Shown here: positions 1 to 7,496 of the stretch, in pieces | Numbering within the stretch: the first letter of the stretch is position 1 | Layout of the letters: every line of letters starts with the position of its first letter | Assembly: GCA_027858455.1 (NCBI GenBank) | Contig: JAQICQ010000128.1 | Location: forward strand, 1 to 20,857 | Direction of reading: 5' to 3' | Length of the DNA: 20,857 nucleotides | Source: Elusimicrobiota bacterium | GTDB lineage: Bacteria > CG03 > SLGR01 > JAGXOG01 | Program-made: the position numbers and the translations under genes | The notes under the pieces: generated by a model | What the model saw: only the letters and a program-made list of their open reading frames with translations | Told to the model about the DNA's origin: nothing | Database searches by the model: none

Positions 1-617
1 TTTTTTCCGGGAAGGAAAACTCCGTCCAGCCCGGCTATCTCTTTGAAAAATTTTTCCCGGTCTGTCTCAACAAATCCTGCATATTTTTCTAATATAACAG
101 GGAGCACTTCTTCGGCCTCGCCGACTACTATAATATCCATAAACTGAGAAAGAATCTCCGGATTAACGCATACCGGACCTCCTCCGATTATGAGCGGATC
201 TTTTTTTGTCCGGTCTTTTCTAAACGGCTCCAAACCCGCTAAATCCATCATATTAACATAATTAGTATAGGCAAGCTCGTAGTGAAACGAAAAACCTATA
301 ATGTCAAAATCTGCCGCTGGCGCCTTTGATTCAAGCGAAAATAACCCGACATCTTTCTCCCTCATCAAAGCTTCCATATCTTTTGCGGGGGCAAAACATC
401 TTTCTACATAAAAATCCGAATTCTGACGCACTATCTCCCCTACGGTATGATACCCCAGACTGCTCATCCCTATCTTGTAATCATCCGGGAAAGAAAGAAG
501 AAAACCGTATTTTTTCCCTTCTCTTTTATATCTGTTATACTCGCTGCCGGTATACCTTCCGGGATTCTGGATACCTTCCAGAAACTCACCCCAATTTAAA
601 TTTTTAAGTTTACTCAC
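1..617 (-). CDS. B12-binding-type radical SAM protein, TIGR03960-like (N-terminal part, cut by window edge)
   Basis: About 205 N-terminal residues are visible, reading from a GTG at 615-617 and still open at the window edge. The start lies one base past the rodA stop, with only a weak AGGT Shine-Dalgarno (SD) inside rodA. The protein carries hallmarks of the TIGR03960 family N-terminus: PGRYTGSEYN near residue 19, a LSFPDDYKIGMSSLGYHT stretch, ERCFAPAKDMEALMRE, LFSLESKAP, DFDIIGFSFHYELAYTNYVNM, then IIGGGP and VVGEAEEVLP. The catalytic CxxxCxxC cluster would lie beyond the edge, so radical SAM chemistry is inferred from family resemblance only. No biochemical role is established to my knowledge. 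Members often sit near rodA/mre genes and a rng-rplU-rpmA block in other bacteria, so those genes may follow. The GTG is the only sensible start upstream of the conserved region. Confidence 0.85.
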   Translation of the reverse strand, partial: MSKLKNLNWGEFLEGIQNPGRYTGSEYNRYKREGKKYGFLLSFPDDYKIGMSSLGYHTVGEIVRQNSDFYVERCFAPAKDMEALMREKDVGLFSLESKAPAADFDIIGFSFHYELAYTNYVNMMDLAGLEPFRKDRTKKDPLIIGGGPVCVNPEILSQFMDIIVVGEAEEVLPVILEKYAGFVETDREKFFKEIAGLDGVFLPGK

Positions 618-618
618 T

Positions 619-1875
619 TTATATACCTATAATTTCTGTCTGTCTGTTTATATTTAAAACTATACCTGTAAGAGCCATAAACATTATAACTCCCGAGCCG
701 CCGTAAGAAATAAACGGAAGCTGTATCCCTATAACCGGGAGCAGGCCCAGGGTGACCCCTAAATTCACAGTGGCCTGGATAAGAATAAGCATAAATGCCC
801 CTGAAACAATCATCTTTCCGGCCGGATATTCCGACCGTTCAATTACTTTGATAAACTGCCATAAAAGCATCCCCAGAAGAAAAATAACCGCAACCGACCC
901 TAAGAATCCGGTCTCCTCCGCAATAACCGCAAAGATGAAATCTGTATGCCTTACCGGAAGAAAGCCAAGCTGGGTCTGGGTGCCTTCGTAGAGACCTTTT
1001 CCTAGGAATTTCCCCGACCCTACCGCCAGGATTGACTGCCTGGTATTATATCCCGCTCCCAGGGGATCTAAATCCGGCGCCATAAAAGAGACAATCCTTT
1101 TTTTCTGGTAATCCTTTAAAAACCTTGCGCCGGCGATTCCTATCCCCCATGAAGCCCAGAACAGTAATATCACAGTTATAATATTAAAAAACTTTATATT
1201 TCTGTTTACTTTTTTAAGTTCATACATGACAAAATAAAGTACCGCGGTTATTACAGCCGGAATCAAAAGATAAAACGGATCAAGAAGCGAAGATTGATTT
1301 ATATTTATATAGCTTTCCGTAAACAAAGTAAGAACAACTATAAGCGTAAAGGGAGCTATGATAAATATCCAGCGTATATCCCGGCCGGAGACAAGCATTA
1401 CCCCCAGATAAGCGGGCAAAAACATCAAAGCAGTTCCCGCATCCGGCTCTACCAACACTAAAATAACAAGAAGCAAAAAAGAAAGTGTTATCTTAATAAC
1501 AGAGGCCTTCTTGCGGATAAGATATGCCCCGAAAATTATAGATGACAATTTTGCTAATTCCGAAGGCTGGAAATTTAAAAACCCCAGATTCAGCCACCGG
1601 CGGCTTCCATAGACATCTTTTCCTATTATCAGCACGGTGACCAGTAAAATTACACTGAGAGCATAAAATACCGGGCTTAACTCCAAAAATAATTCATAGG
1701 ATATATTTCTAATACCCCACATAACCAACAACCCCACTATTACCGCAAATATCTGTTTCATCCAGAATCCCGAAAGACCCGCGTTCTGAACGGTAGCTGA
1801 AGCCACCATTACAATATTTATAACCGAAAGCAGAAGGATTGAAGCTAATATAATTTTTTCAATCTTATTTTTCAT
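619..1875 (-). CDS. rodA: Rod shape-determining SEDS glycosyltransferase RodA
   Basis: A 418-residue polytopic membrane protein of the SEDS (FtsW/RodA/SpoVE) family, which polymerises lipid II into glycan strands during lateral wall growth together with PBP2. Visible motifs are NFQPSELAKL (101-110), EPDAGTAL (143-150), the DPLGAGY loop (270-276) that holds the family's essential acidic region, LPVRHTDFIF (306-315) and PFISYGGSG (387-395). Around ten hydrophobic segments are apparent, and the length is typical. The ATG at 1873-1875 overlaps the end of mrdA by 11 bases, so the SEDS polymerase and its partner transpeptidase are probably translationally coupled. It ends with TAA. Confidence 0.96.
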   Translation of the reverse strand: MKNKIEKIILASILLLSVINIVMVASATVQNAGLSGFWMKQIFAVIVGLLVMWGIRNISYELFLELSPVFYALSVILLVTVLIIGKDVYGSRRWLNLGFLNFQPSELAKLSSIIFGAYLIRKKASVIKITLSFLLLVILVLVEPDAGTALMFLPAYLGVMLVSGRDIRWIFIIAPFTLIVVLTLFTESYININQSSLLDPFYLLIPAVITAVLYFVMYELKKVNRNIKFFNIITVILLFWASWGIGIAGARFLKDYQKKRIVSFMAPDLDPLGAGYNTRQSILAVGSGKFLGKGLYEGTQTQLGFLPVRHTDFIFAVIAEETGFLGSVAVIFLLGMLLWQFIKVIERSEYPAGKMIVSGAFMLILIQATVNLGVTLGLLPVIGIQLPFISYGGSGVIMFMALTGIVLNINRQTEIIGI

Positions 1876-3652
1876 TTAACTTTTCCTTGAATTTAGCCTT
1901 ATAAATCTCCCTGGCAACCGGCATTGACGCTACCGACCCGTAACCGCCGTTTTCTACCAGGACAACTACTGCAATCCGGGGGTTTTCAACCGGCGCAAAA
2001 CCTGCATACCACGCATGGTCTTCGCCGTGCGGATTCTCGGCAGTACCTGTCTTGCTGGCAACATCCATATTTAAATTAAGATACTGAGCCGTACCGTATT
2101 CGGTAACACTCCGCATGGCTTTTTTTAAAAAAGCTAAGTTTTTTTTATCAATATCCAAGGTTTTTTCAACTATCGGTTCCCTTTTCTCAATAACTTCTCC
2201 TTCGGGAGATAAAATCATTTTTACAAGACGGGGCTTTAATACTTTGCCCGATGCGGCTACAGCCGAAAAAGCCTTCAGCAACTGCATAGGATTAACCAGC
2301 ACATATCCCTGGCCCACACTCATATTAGCGCTGTCGCCGGGGTACCATATCCTGTTGAATTTTTTCTTTTTCCAGCTTGCCGAAGGAATAAGACCGGTAT
2401 TCTCATAATCAAATATTTCCTGGCTCTTTTTGCTAAACCCCATTCTTAAAGCCATATCTCTTATAATATCTACCCCGGTTTCCATTCCCAGCTGATAAAA
2501 ATAGACATTGCAAGAATTTGCGATTGCATCTTTTAAATCCAGCCGGCCGTGTTTCGTATTTTTCCAGCAACGGTAGAGCTTGCGGTCATACCCTATCCTT
2601 ATAGAGCCCCGGCAGGTATATTCTGTATTCGGGTCAGCTTTACCGGATTCTAATGCAGAAAGCGCCGTAACTACCTTAAAAAGCGATCCCGGAGCGTATT
2701 CTCCCTGTATATTTCTATCATATAAAGGATGCTTGGGATCATGAAAAATTTTCTCAGCCCGGGCTTTTGAAAAAGGAAGTGTGAAATCCTCCGGATTAAA
2801 TCCCGGCTTTGAAAGCCACACTAATATTTCACCGGTATCAGGTTCCATCGCTACAACAGCGCCTGCGCGGTCGCCTAAAGCCCTGTATGCCGCTTCCTGA
2901 AGGTCCCAGTCAATGGTTAATATAATATCATTTCCTATTTTCGGAGGCCGGCTGGTTATTAGTTTGCGATGCTCGCCTTTAACACCAACCTCTATCTTTT
3001 TAAATCCATCTGACCCCCTCAGGTAATCATCATAGCTTTTTTCTATGCCTGTTTTTCCTATCTTGTCTTTTAGTTTAAATCCGCCGGAGCGGCGCGCGCT
3101 TAACTCCTCCCGGCTTACCTCTCCTATATAACCGAAAAGATGAGCGCCGTTGTCACCATAAGGATATTTTCTGCGGGAATTTACCTGAATAAAGACATTG
3201 GGCAGATAGTGGGAACTCTCCTCTATTTTCATTATCTCTTCTGTACTTAAATTTGATATTATTTCCACTACTCCGAAAGGTTGCTTCTCTTTAAGGTCAA
3301 ACCCCCTGTTAATCTCTTTGAGCGAACGTCCGGTAAGCTTAGATATTTTACCGGCCAGTTGTTTTTTTATTTTGGAATCAAGGCCCTCCGTAGCCAGAAG
3401 CAGCGAATAAATCGGCTGGTTGCCCACCAGATTTGTACCTTTCCTTGAAAATATTCTTCCCCGAGGCGCTTTTATAAAAAAGTTCTGGATACGATTTCTT
3501 TCGGCGCGCTGCCAATAATAGTTTCCTTTTATAATCTGAAGATATAAGAGCCTTCCCGCAATAACCGTAAAAAGCACTGCCAACAGAAGCCGCGGCCATG
3601 AATACCCCTTTTTCGAAGGAGTTCCGATTGAATAGTATCTATTAAACAGCAT
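1865..3652 (-). CDS. mrdA: Penicillin-binding protein 2 (elongasome D,D-transpeptidase)
   Basis: A 595-residue class B PBP that cross-links peptidoglycan in the periplasm for cell elongation, working with RodA. An N-terminal membrane anchor lies at about residues 20-41, followed by the dimerisation/pedestal domain (RGRIFSRKG near 64-72) and then the transpeptidase domain. Catalytic motifs are intact: SLFK (Ser323, Lys326), SCN (380-382) and KTGT (534-537). Cys347, Cys362, His368 and Cys381 surround the SxN motif in a pattern like the zinc site of other PBP2 proteins; metal binding is inferred. The start overlaps mreD by 11 bases and the end overlaps rodA by 11 bases. PBP2 is favoured over FtsI because of the mreD/rodA context and the motif spacing. 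Confidence 0.95.
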   Translation of the reverse strand: MLFNRYYSIGTPSKKGYSWPRLLLAVLFTVIAGRLLYLQIIKGNYYWQRAERNRIQNFFIKAPRGRIFSRKGTNLVGNQPIYSLLLATEGLDSKIKKQLAGKISKLTGRSLKEINRGFDLKEKQPFGVVEIISNLSTEEIMKIEESSHYLPNVFIQVNSRRKYPYGDNGAHLFGYIGEVSREELSARRSGGFKLKDKIGKTGIEKSYDDYLRGSDGFKKIEVGVKGEHRKLITSRPPKIGNDIILTIDWDLQEAAYRALGDRAGAVVAMEPDTGEILVWLSKPGFNPEDFTLPFSKARAEKIFHDPKHPLYDRNIQGEYAPGSLFKVVTALSALESGKADPNTEYTCRGSIRIGYDRKLYRCWKNTKHGRLDLKDAIANSCNVYFYQLGMETGVDIIRDMALRMGFSKKSQEIFDYENTGLIPSASWKKKKFNRIWYPGDSANMSVGQGYVLVNPMQLLKAFSAVAASGKVLKPRLVKMILSPEGEVIEKREPIVEKTLDIDKKNLAFLKKAMRSVTEYGTAQYLNLNMDVASKTGTAENPHGEDHAWYAGFAPVENPRIAVVVLVENGGYGSVASMPVAREIYKAKFKEKLNEK

Positions 3653-4094
3653 TTAATTTTATTAATATATGATATACGAAAAAAGCAACTATGCCGTTTA
3701 AAACCGTTGATAAAATCATACCCGGCGGATATGTGACGGTTTGAGACAATATTAAGCGTATAAATAAACTAAAGTGAACTGAAAAAAGATATATCAGCGC
3801 TGTTATAATAAACTGAAATATAAAATTACCCTCGTTGAATTCCCCTCTGAATTTGCCGCATATAAACCCCGCCAATGTCCTTATCAGCGCTTTTTCGCCA
3901 AGCATACCGATAAAAAGTATATCTTCCGTCAGCCCCGACAAAAAGCCGAATATCTGGGCTTTTCCCGAACCCCTTATCAAAGATATTTCCAGGGTAATTA
4001 TAAGCATAATATCTATATTTACACTAAATGCTGTATTGCTGTATAATAAAGTCTGACCAACCAACCCTATAAAAAATATTAATAATATTCTCAT
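3642..4094 (-). CDS. mreD: Rod shape-determining membrane protein MreD
   Basis: A 150-residue, strongly hydrophobic protein with about five membrane segments. MreD is poorly conserved; the best family-like stretch is GFLSGLTEDILFIGMLGEKA (residues 50-69), matching the usual G-x2-G-x2-D pattern, and the mreC/mrdA context supports the call. In the elongasome MreD bridges MreC and the RodA/PBP2 synthase at the inner membrane. The ATG at 4092-4094 shares a base with the TAA of a small upstream open frame (TAATG) and also has its own good SD (GGAGAG). The length is slightly short of typical but looks complete. It ends with TAA and overlaps mrdA by 11 bases. Confidence 0.88.
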   Translation of the reverse strand: MRILLIFFIGLVGQTLLYSNTAFSVNIDIMLIITLEISLIRGSGKAQIFGFLSGLTEDILFIGMLGEKALIRTLAGFICGKFRGEFNEGNFIFQFIITALIYLFSVHFSLFIRLILSQTVTYPPGMILSTVLNGIVAFFVYHILIKLNAV

Positions 4095-4216
4095 TAAAAT
4101 TCTCTCCGGAATTTTCTTTGGGAAACTTGTCGGGCATCGCGTCTATGTCGGGGAAAACCTCCTGTAATATCAGCCGGGCCGGTTATATCCATTTCAGAAA
4201 TTTTATTTAACGACAT
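4094..4216 (-). CDS. Possible 40-residue small protein between mreC and mreD (unrecognised)
   Basis: The gap between mreC and mreD is about 108 bases, long for this window, and is spanned by an open frame. Its ATG (4214-4216) lies inside the last codons of mreC, preceded by AGGT at about 8 bases. Its TAA overlaps the mreD ATG as TAATG, the same junction type seen at several certain gene pairs here. The predicted product begins MSLNKISEMDITGPAD and ends RKFRREF. It is hydrophilic and basic toward the C-terminus, with no membrane segment or known motif. I do not recognise it. An untranslated spacer is equally possible, because mreD has its own SD. Confidence 0.3.
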   Translation of the reverse strand: MSLNKISEMDITGPADITGGFPRHRRDARQVSQRKFRREF

Positions 4217-5003
4217 ATAAATACCTAAAATTATGAGGATACTCCGAAAGTTCAACTTCAGCTTCCTGCCCGGTTGAAAAATCAAGTTTCTTTGTATTAT
4301 TTATCCGCCCTATATAAAGCCCTTCAGGTAATATATCTCCGTTTCCCGATGAGTAAACTTCATCGCCTTTTTTTAAAATTACATTCGGAGCAATATATTT
4401 CAAGGTCAGTTCCCACCCGTTATTACCCTGGATAATGCCGCGTTTACCTCCGGAAAATTCGGCTGCGGCTTTAAACTCGGGCGAAGTTATAAGCCGGACT
4501 TTAGAATAATCCTCAAGAACTTCGTCTATTCTGCCTTGCAGAACCCACCTGCCGTCTTTAATGCCTATAACTGCCATATCTTTTACAATATCCGAAGATG
4601 CCCCTGCTGAAATGATAAGCTCTGAAAAATAGTCGTCCGGAGGATGATATAAAATCTCGGCCGCCATAAGTTCACCGGGATTAAAATCCTCAATATTAAG
4701 ATCGGCGACTAATTCATTATGCAGTTTATTTAAAAAATTTAAATCCCGGTATTCTTTTTTCAGATTCTCGTTCTCTTTTCTTAATTTTTCATTTTTTTCT
4801 ATGAGATTAGTCAGCGACATAACCTTCTTATATAATTTGCCGGATTTTTTGCCGGAATATTCTACACTGTGGCCTATTGGCGAGAGGAAACGTAACCCTA
4901 TATTTTTGATAAGTTTAACGGAGTCAAAACTGTTTAATACTAAAAGCAGTATACTTAATAACAGAAGTGACGCTAAAACAATTGTATCTTTTTTTTGATC
5001 CAT
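4203..5003 (-). CDS. mreC: Rod shape-determining protein MreC
   Basis: A 266-residue bitopic protein: a short cytoplasmic start, one membrane helix (about 8-26), a charged coiled coil (about 60-97, rich in EKNEKLRKENENLKKEY-type heptads) and a periplasmic beta domain ending in LYVVK. MreC scaffolds the elongasome and activates PBP2. Family features are AAEILYHPPDDYFSELII near 114-131, where a catalytic-like position is normally followed by a glycine-rich turn, and the G-rich GNGDILPEGLYIG segment near the C-terminus. The ATG at 5001-5003 has SD GAGGT about 6 bases upstream. A 124-base leader with repeats separates it from mreB. It ends with TAA. Confidence 0.93.
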   Translation of the reverse strand: MDQKKDTIVLASLLLLSILLLVLNSFDSVKLIKNIGLRFLSPIGHSVEYSGKKSGKLYKKVMSLTNLIEKNEKLRKENENLKKEYRDLNFLNKLHNELVADLNIEDFNPGELMAAEILYHPPDDYFSELIISAGASSDIVKDMAVIGIKDGRWVLQGRIDEVLEDYSKVRLITSPEFKAAAEFSGGKRGIIQGNNGWELTLKYIAPNVILKKGDEVYSSGNGDILPEGLYIGRINNTKKLDFSTGQEAEVELSEYPHNFRYLYVVK

Positions 5004-5045
5004 TTTGGACCTCTATTTATTCAGGGAGGAAAAATTAACGGAAGT

Positions 5046-5059
5046 TATAAAGCTTTATA
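5046..5059. promoter_or_regulatory. 14-bp perfect palindrome upstream of mreC
   Basis: TATAAAGCTTTATA reads the same on both strands. It lies between the tandem repeats and the mreC start, 43 bases before the ATG. It could be a dimeric repressor operator or a weak -10-like region, but no matching -35 box is evident. In AT-rich DNA some palindromes of this size arise by chance, so any function is inference. Confidence 0.35.
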
Positions 5060-5063
5060 TCTT

Positions 5064-5118
5064 ATCGGACTTTTATCCGGAACCTATCCGGAACATTTCC
5101 GGTACATTTCCGAAAATA
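5064..5118. repeat. Five tandem 11-bp repeats with TCCGGA core in the mreB-mreC gap
   Basis: Five consecutive 11-base units can be laid out without gaps, starting at 5064, 5075, 5086, 5097 and 5108. The two central units differ at one base only (atccggaacct, atccggaacat); the outer ones are degenerate (atcggactttt, ttccggtacat, ttccgaaaata). The core is the palindrome TCCGGA. In RNA, neighbouring units can fold into alternative hairpins: CCGGAA/TTCCGG at 5088-5102 with a 3-base loop, or TCCGGA/TCCGGA at 5076-5092 with a 5-base loop. No U-run follows on the minus strand, so it is not an ordinary intrinsic terminator. Confidence 0.75.
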
Positions 5119-5127
5119 ATATTTATT

Positions 5128-6177
5128 TTACCGGTTTTTAATATTATACTTAAGCCGGCGGCGCTGAGATTTTCTCAGTGTTTCCATCTGCTCGAGATAT
5201 TTACCGGTCCCCATAACCACACAGTTCATTGGTTCGTCGGCAATGTGGACAGGCAGTTCCGTGGCGTCTCTTAAAAGTTGAGCAATACCCCCGAGTAATG
5301 CTCCCCCGCCTACAAGGATTATTCCCCTGTCAACTAAATCTGCGGATAATTCCGCAGGCGTCTCATTAAGGGTCTCTTTTATAACTTTAAGCAATTCTTT
5401 CATCGGTTCGTCGAGCGACTCGCGTATATCATCGGTCGTTATCGTAACGGTTTTGGGAAGGCCGGTTACCAGATCTCTCCCCTTTATTTCCATTTCTTTT
5501 GCTTCAGTCCCGGAATAAACTGAACCGATTTTAATCTTTGCCTCTTCGGCAGTTCTTTCTCCGATAGTTAAATTCTCTTTTTCCTTGAAATACTCGATTA
5601 TCGCCCTGTCAAAATCATCTCCGGCAATCCTTATGGCATTTGTAAGCACCATGCCGCCCAGGGATATAACTGCTACTTCCGTTGTTCCTCCGCCTATATC
5701 AACGACCAGGTTGCCCGCCGGTTCATGGACCGGCAGTTCGGCTCCTATTGCCGCCGCCATAGGCTCTTCAATTACATAAACTTCTCTTGCTCCCGCCCTC
5801 TCTGCTGATTCTTTGACCGCGCGGCGCTCCACCTCAGTACATGCCGAGGGAATACTTATAACTATACGCGGATGAAGAAGGCTCTTGCGGGCATGAACTT
5901 TTCTTATAAAATATCGTATCATTCTTTCGGTTGTATCAAAATCAGCGATAACACCGTTTTTTAAAGGCCTTACCGCAGTAATATTTGCAGGGGTGCGGCC
6001 AAGCATTCTTTTGGCCTCCATACCCACAGCCAAAATCTCGCCGTCATCTTCATTAATAGCAACTACCGACGGTTCCCTTAATACAATGCCCCTGCCTTTA
6101 ACATATACAAGCACATTGGCCGTACCAAGATCTATTCCCATATCATTTGAAAAAAAACCAAGAATAGAATCAAGCAT
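5128..6177 (-). CDS. mreB: Actin-like rod shape-determining protein MreB
   Basis: A 349-residue bacterial actin that forms membrane-bound filaments steering elongasome movement. Actin-fold ATPase motifs are visible: phosphate-1 DLGTAN (16-21), the YVIEEPMAAAIG region (134-145) with the catalytic acidic residue, phosphate-2 VDIGGGTTE (159-167) and the adenosine loop LVGGGALLGG (288-297). The N-terminus MLDSILGFFS is the amphipathic membrane-binding helix. The basic C-terminal tail (RRRLKYNIKNR) is slightly extended. The ATG overlaps the last 8 bases of rplQ, with GGAG inside rplQ serving as SD, so mreB is coupled directly to the ribosomal-protein block. It ends with TAA and is followed by the repeat-bearing gap. 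Confidence 0.97.
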   Translation of the reverse strand: MLDSILGFFSNDMGIDLGTANVLVYVKGRGIVLREPSVVAINEDDGEILAVGMEAKRMLGRTPANITAVRPLKNGVIADFDTTERMIRYFIRKVHARKSLLHPRIVISIPSACTEVERRAVKESAERAGAREVYVIEEPMAAAIGAELPVHEPAGNLVVDIGGGTTEVAVISLGGMVLTNAIRIAGDDFDRAIIEYFKEKENLTIGERTAEEAKIKIGSVYSGTEAKEMEIKGRDLVTGLPKTVTITTDDIRESLDEPMKELLKVIKETLNETPAELSADLVDRGIILVGGGALLGGIAQLLRDATELPVHIADEPMNCVVMGTGKYLEQMETLRKSQRRRLKYNIKNR

Positions 6178-6493
6178 TATCTATAATCTCCAGCATACAT
6201 CTCTTGCTGCCGTCACCTTTCCTGTTGCCTATTCTTAAAATCCGTGTATATCCGCCGGGTCGGTCCTTATTGGCCGGGCCTATAATCTCAAAGAGTTTAT
6301 TAACCGTTTCTTTGGGCAATCCGGCGGCCACATAACGCCTGTTGGCAACTGTATCCTTCTTAGCTCTTGTTATCAGCTTTTCCACATGGCTTCTGACTTT
6401 TTTTGCCCGGGGAACAGAAGTTTTAATACGGCCGCTTTTAACAAGCTGATAAGTCAATCTCTTAATATTACGTTTAGTCTTTTGTTTATTCAA
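6170..6493 (-). CDS. rplQ: 50S ribosomal protein L17
   Basis: A 107-residue large-subunit protein that sits near the peptide exit tunnel. Family signatures are VEKLITRAKKD (about 37-47) and the C-terminal GGYTRILRIGNRKGDGS. The start is TTG at 6491-6493, with a strong AAGGGGG SD 8 bases upstream; no ATG or GTG occurs upstream in frame before the stop inside rpoA. With this start the protein lacks most of the usual basic N-terminal MRHRxxGRKLGR segment. In-frame codons upstream encode VKGAQK, loosely resembling it. It ends with TGA, 8 bases inside mreB, which shows TGA working as a stop here. Confidence 0.93.
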   Translation of the reverse strand: MNKQKTKRNIKRLTYQLVKSGRIKTSVPRAKKVRSHVEKLITRAKKDTVANRRYVAAGLPKETVNKLFEIIGPANKDRPGGYTRILRIGNRKGDGSKRCMLEIIDNA

Positions 6494-6506
6494 TTTTTGA
6501 GCCCCC

Positions 6507-7469
6507 TTAACCGTTAAATTCCAATTCTACTTTACGTTCTTCGGCAAAAGTTTTAACTTGCTTTTCTATCTCTTCAACAGATTTTGCGCCTATCGCATCA
6601 ATCTGCGCAATTTCTTCAAGAGAATTATCGGTAACATCACCTACTGTTTTTAATGAAGCTTCTCTTAGCGCATTTGAAATACGTGTCGCAATTTTCAACT
6701 CTTCAAGCGGCAATCTCTTGACCTTCTTTATCTTCTCTTTTTGGAATGAAGAATCCGCGCCGAGTTCTATATCTTCCATTTCAGACATTTTGAAAACTTT
6801 CATAGTGTCTTTTAAGACCTCTGCCGCATACGCCAGCGACTCGGATGGTTTTATACTTCCGTCCGTCCAAATATTCATTATTAGTTTATCATAATCGGTT
6901 CTTTGGCCTACCCGTGAGTTTTCTACATCGTAACTTATCTTACTTATCGGAGAAAACATAGCATCTATTGCTATCTCGCCGATATTTTCTACTTCTTCCG
7001 GCCTTTCTTGAGCTGTCTGGTAACCCCGGCCTCGTTCGACTACAACTTCCATTTTTAAAGTTGTGCCTTTTTCAATATCGGCCAGATGTTTTTCCGGATT
7101 TAAGAGTTTAACTGATTGATTAAGTTTAAAATCAGCTCCGGTTATTTCTGTGGAAGAATCAACTTCCAGCGAAATTCTCTGCGAATCGTTAGTATATAAC
7201 TTAAACCTGAGACCTTTAAGATTTAAGATAAGCTCAGTTACGTCTTCTTTGACCCCGTCTATAGATGCAAATTCATGTTCTACACCCTCTATATTTATAG
7301 CCGTAATAACCGCGCCTTCCATAGAGGCAAGCAAAATACGCCTGAGAGAACTGCCTATTGTGTTACCGTACCCTCTTTCAAAAGGCTCACACTCAAACCT
7401 GCCGTAGTCATCTTTTTCTTCTACCCATTTTATCTTCTGGGGGAGTTGGAAATCCCTGAATTTCATCAT
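6507..7469 (-). CDS. rpoA: DNA-directed RNA polymerase subunit alpha
   Basis: A 320-residue protein with the alpha N-terminal dimerisation domain (YGNTIGSSLRRILLASMEGAVI near 34-55, VENIGEIAID and the SPISKISYDVENSRVGQRTDYDKL segment) and a C-terminal domain from about residue 255. The CTD keeps the residues that contact UP-element DNA: the Arg and Asn in TRISNALREA and the Lys-Ser in IGAKSVEEI. Two adjacent ATGs begin the gene, and the first is taken. A strong AAGGAGG SD lies upstream in the 27-base gap after rpsD. It assembles core RNA polymerase and is co-encoded with S4, S11, S13 and L17 as in classical alpha operons. Confidence 0.98.
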   Translation of the reverse strand: MMKFRDFQLPQKIKWVEEKDDYGRFECEPFERGYGNTIGSSLRRILLASMEGAVITAINIEGVEHEFASIDGVKEDVTELILNLKGLRFKLYTNDSQRISLEVDSSTEITGADFKLNQSVKLLNPEKHLADIEKGTTLKMEVVVERGRGYQTAQERPEEVENIGEIAIDAMFSPISKISYDVENSRVGQRTDYDKLIMNIWTDGSIKPSESLAYAAEVLKDTMKVFKMSEMEDIELGADSSFQKEKIKKVKRLPLEELKIATRISNALREASLKTVGDVTDNSLEEIAQIDAIGAKSVEEIEKQVKTFAEERKVELEFNG

Positions 7470-7496
7470 ATATGCCTCCTTTATATATCTTCTTAT

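Noticed and set aside
5064..5118. Intrinsic terminator after mreB
   Set aside because: Hairpins can form, but no run of U follows on the transcribed strand.
5064..5118. CRISPR array
   Set aside because: The units are only 11 bp, contiguous and without spacers.
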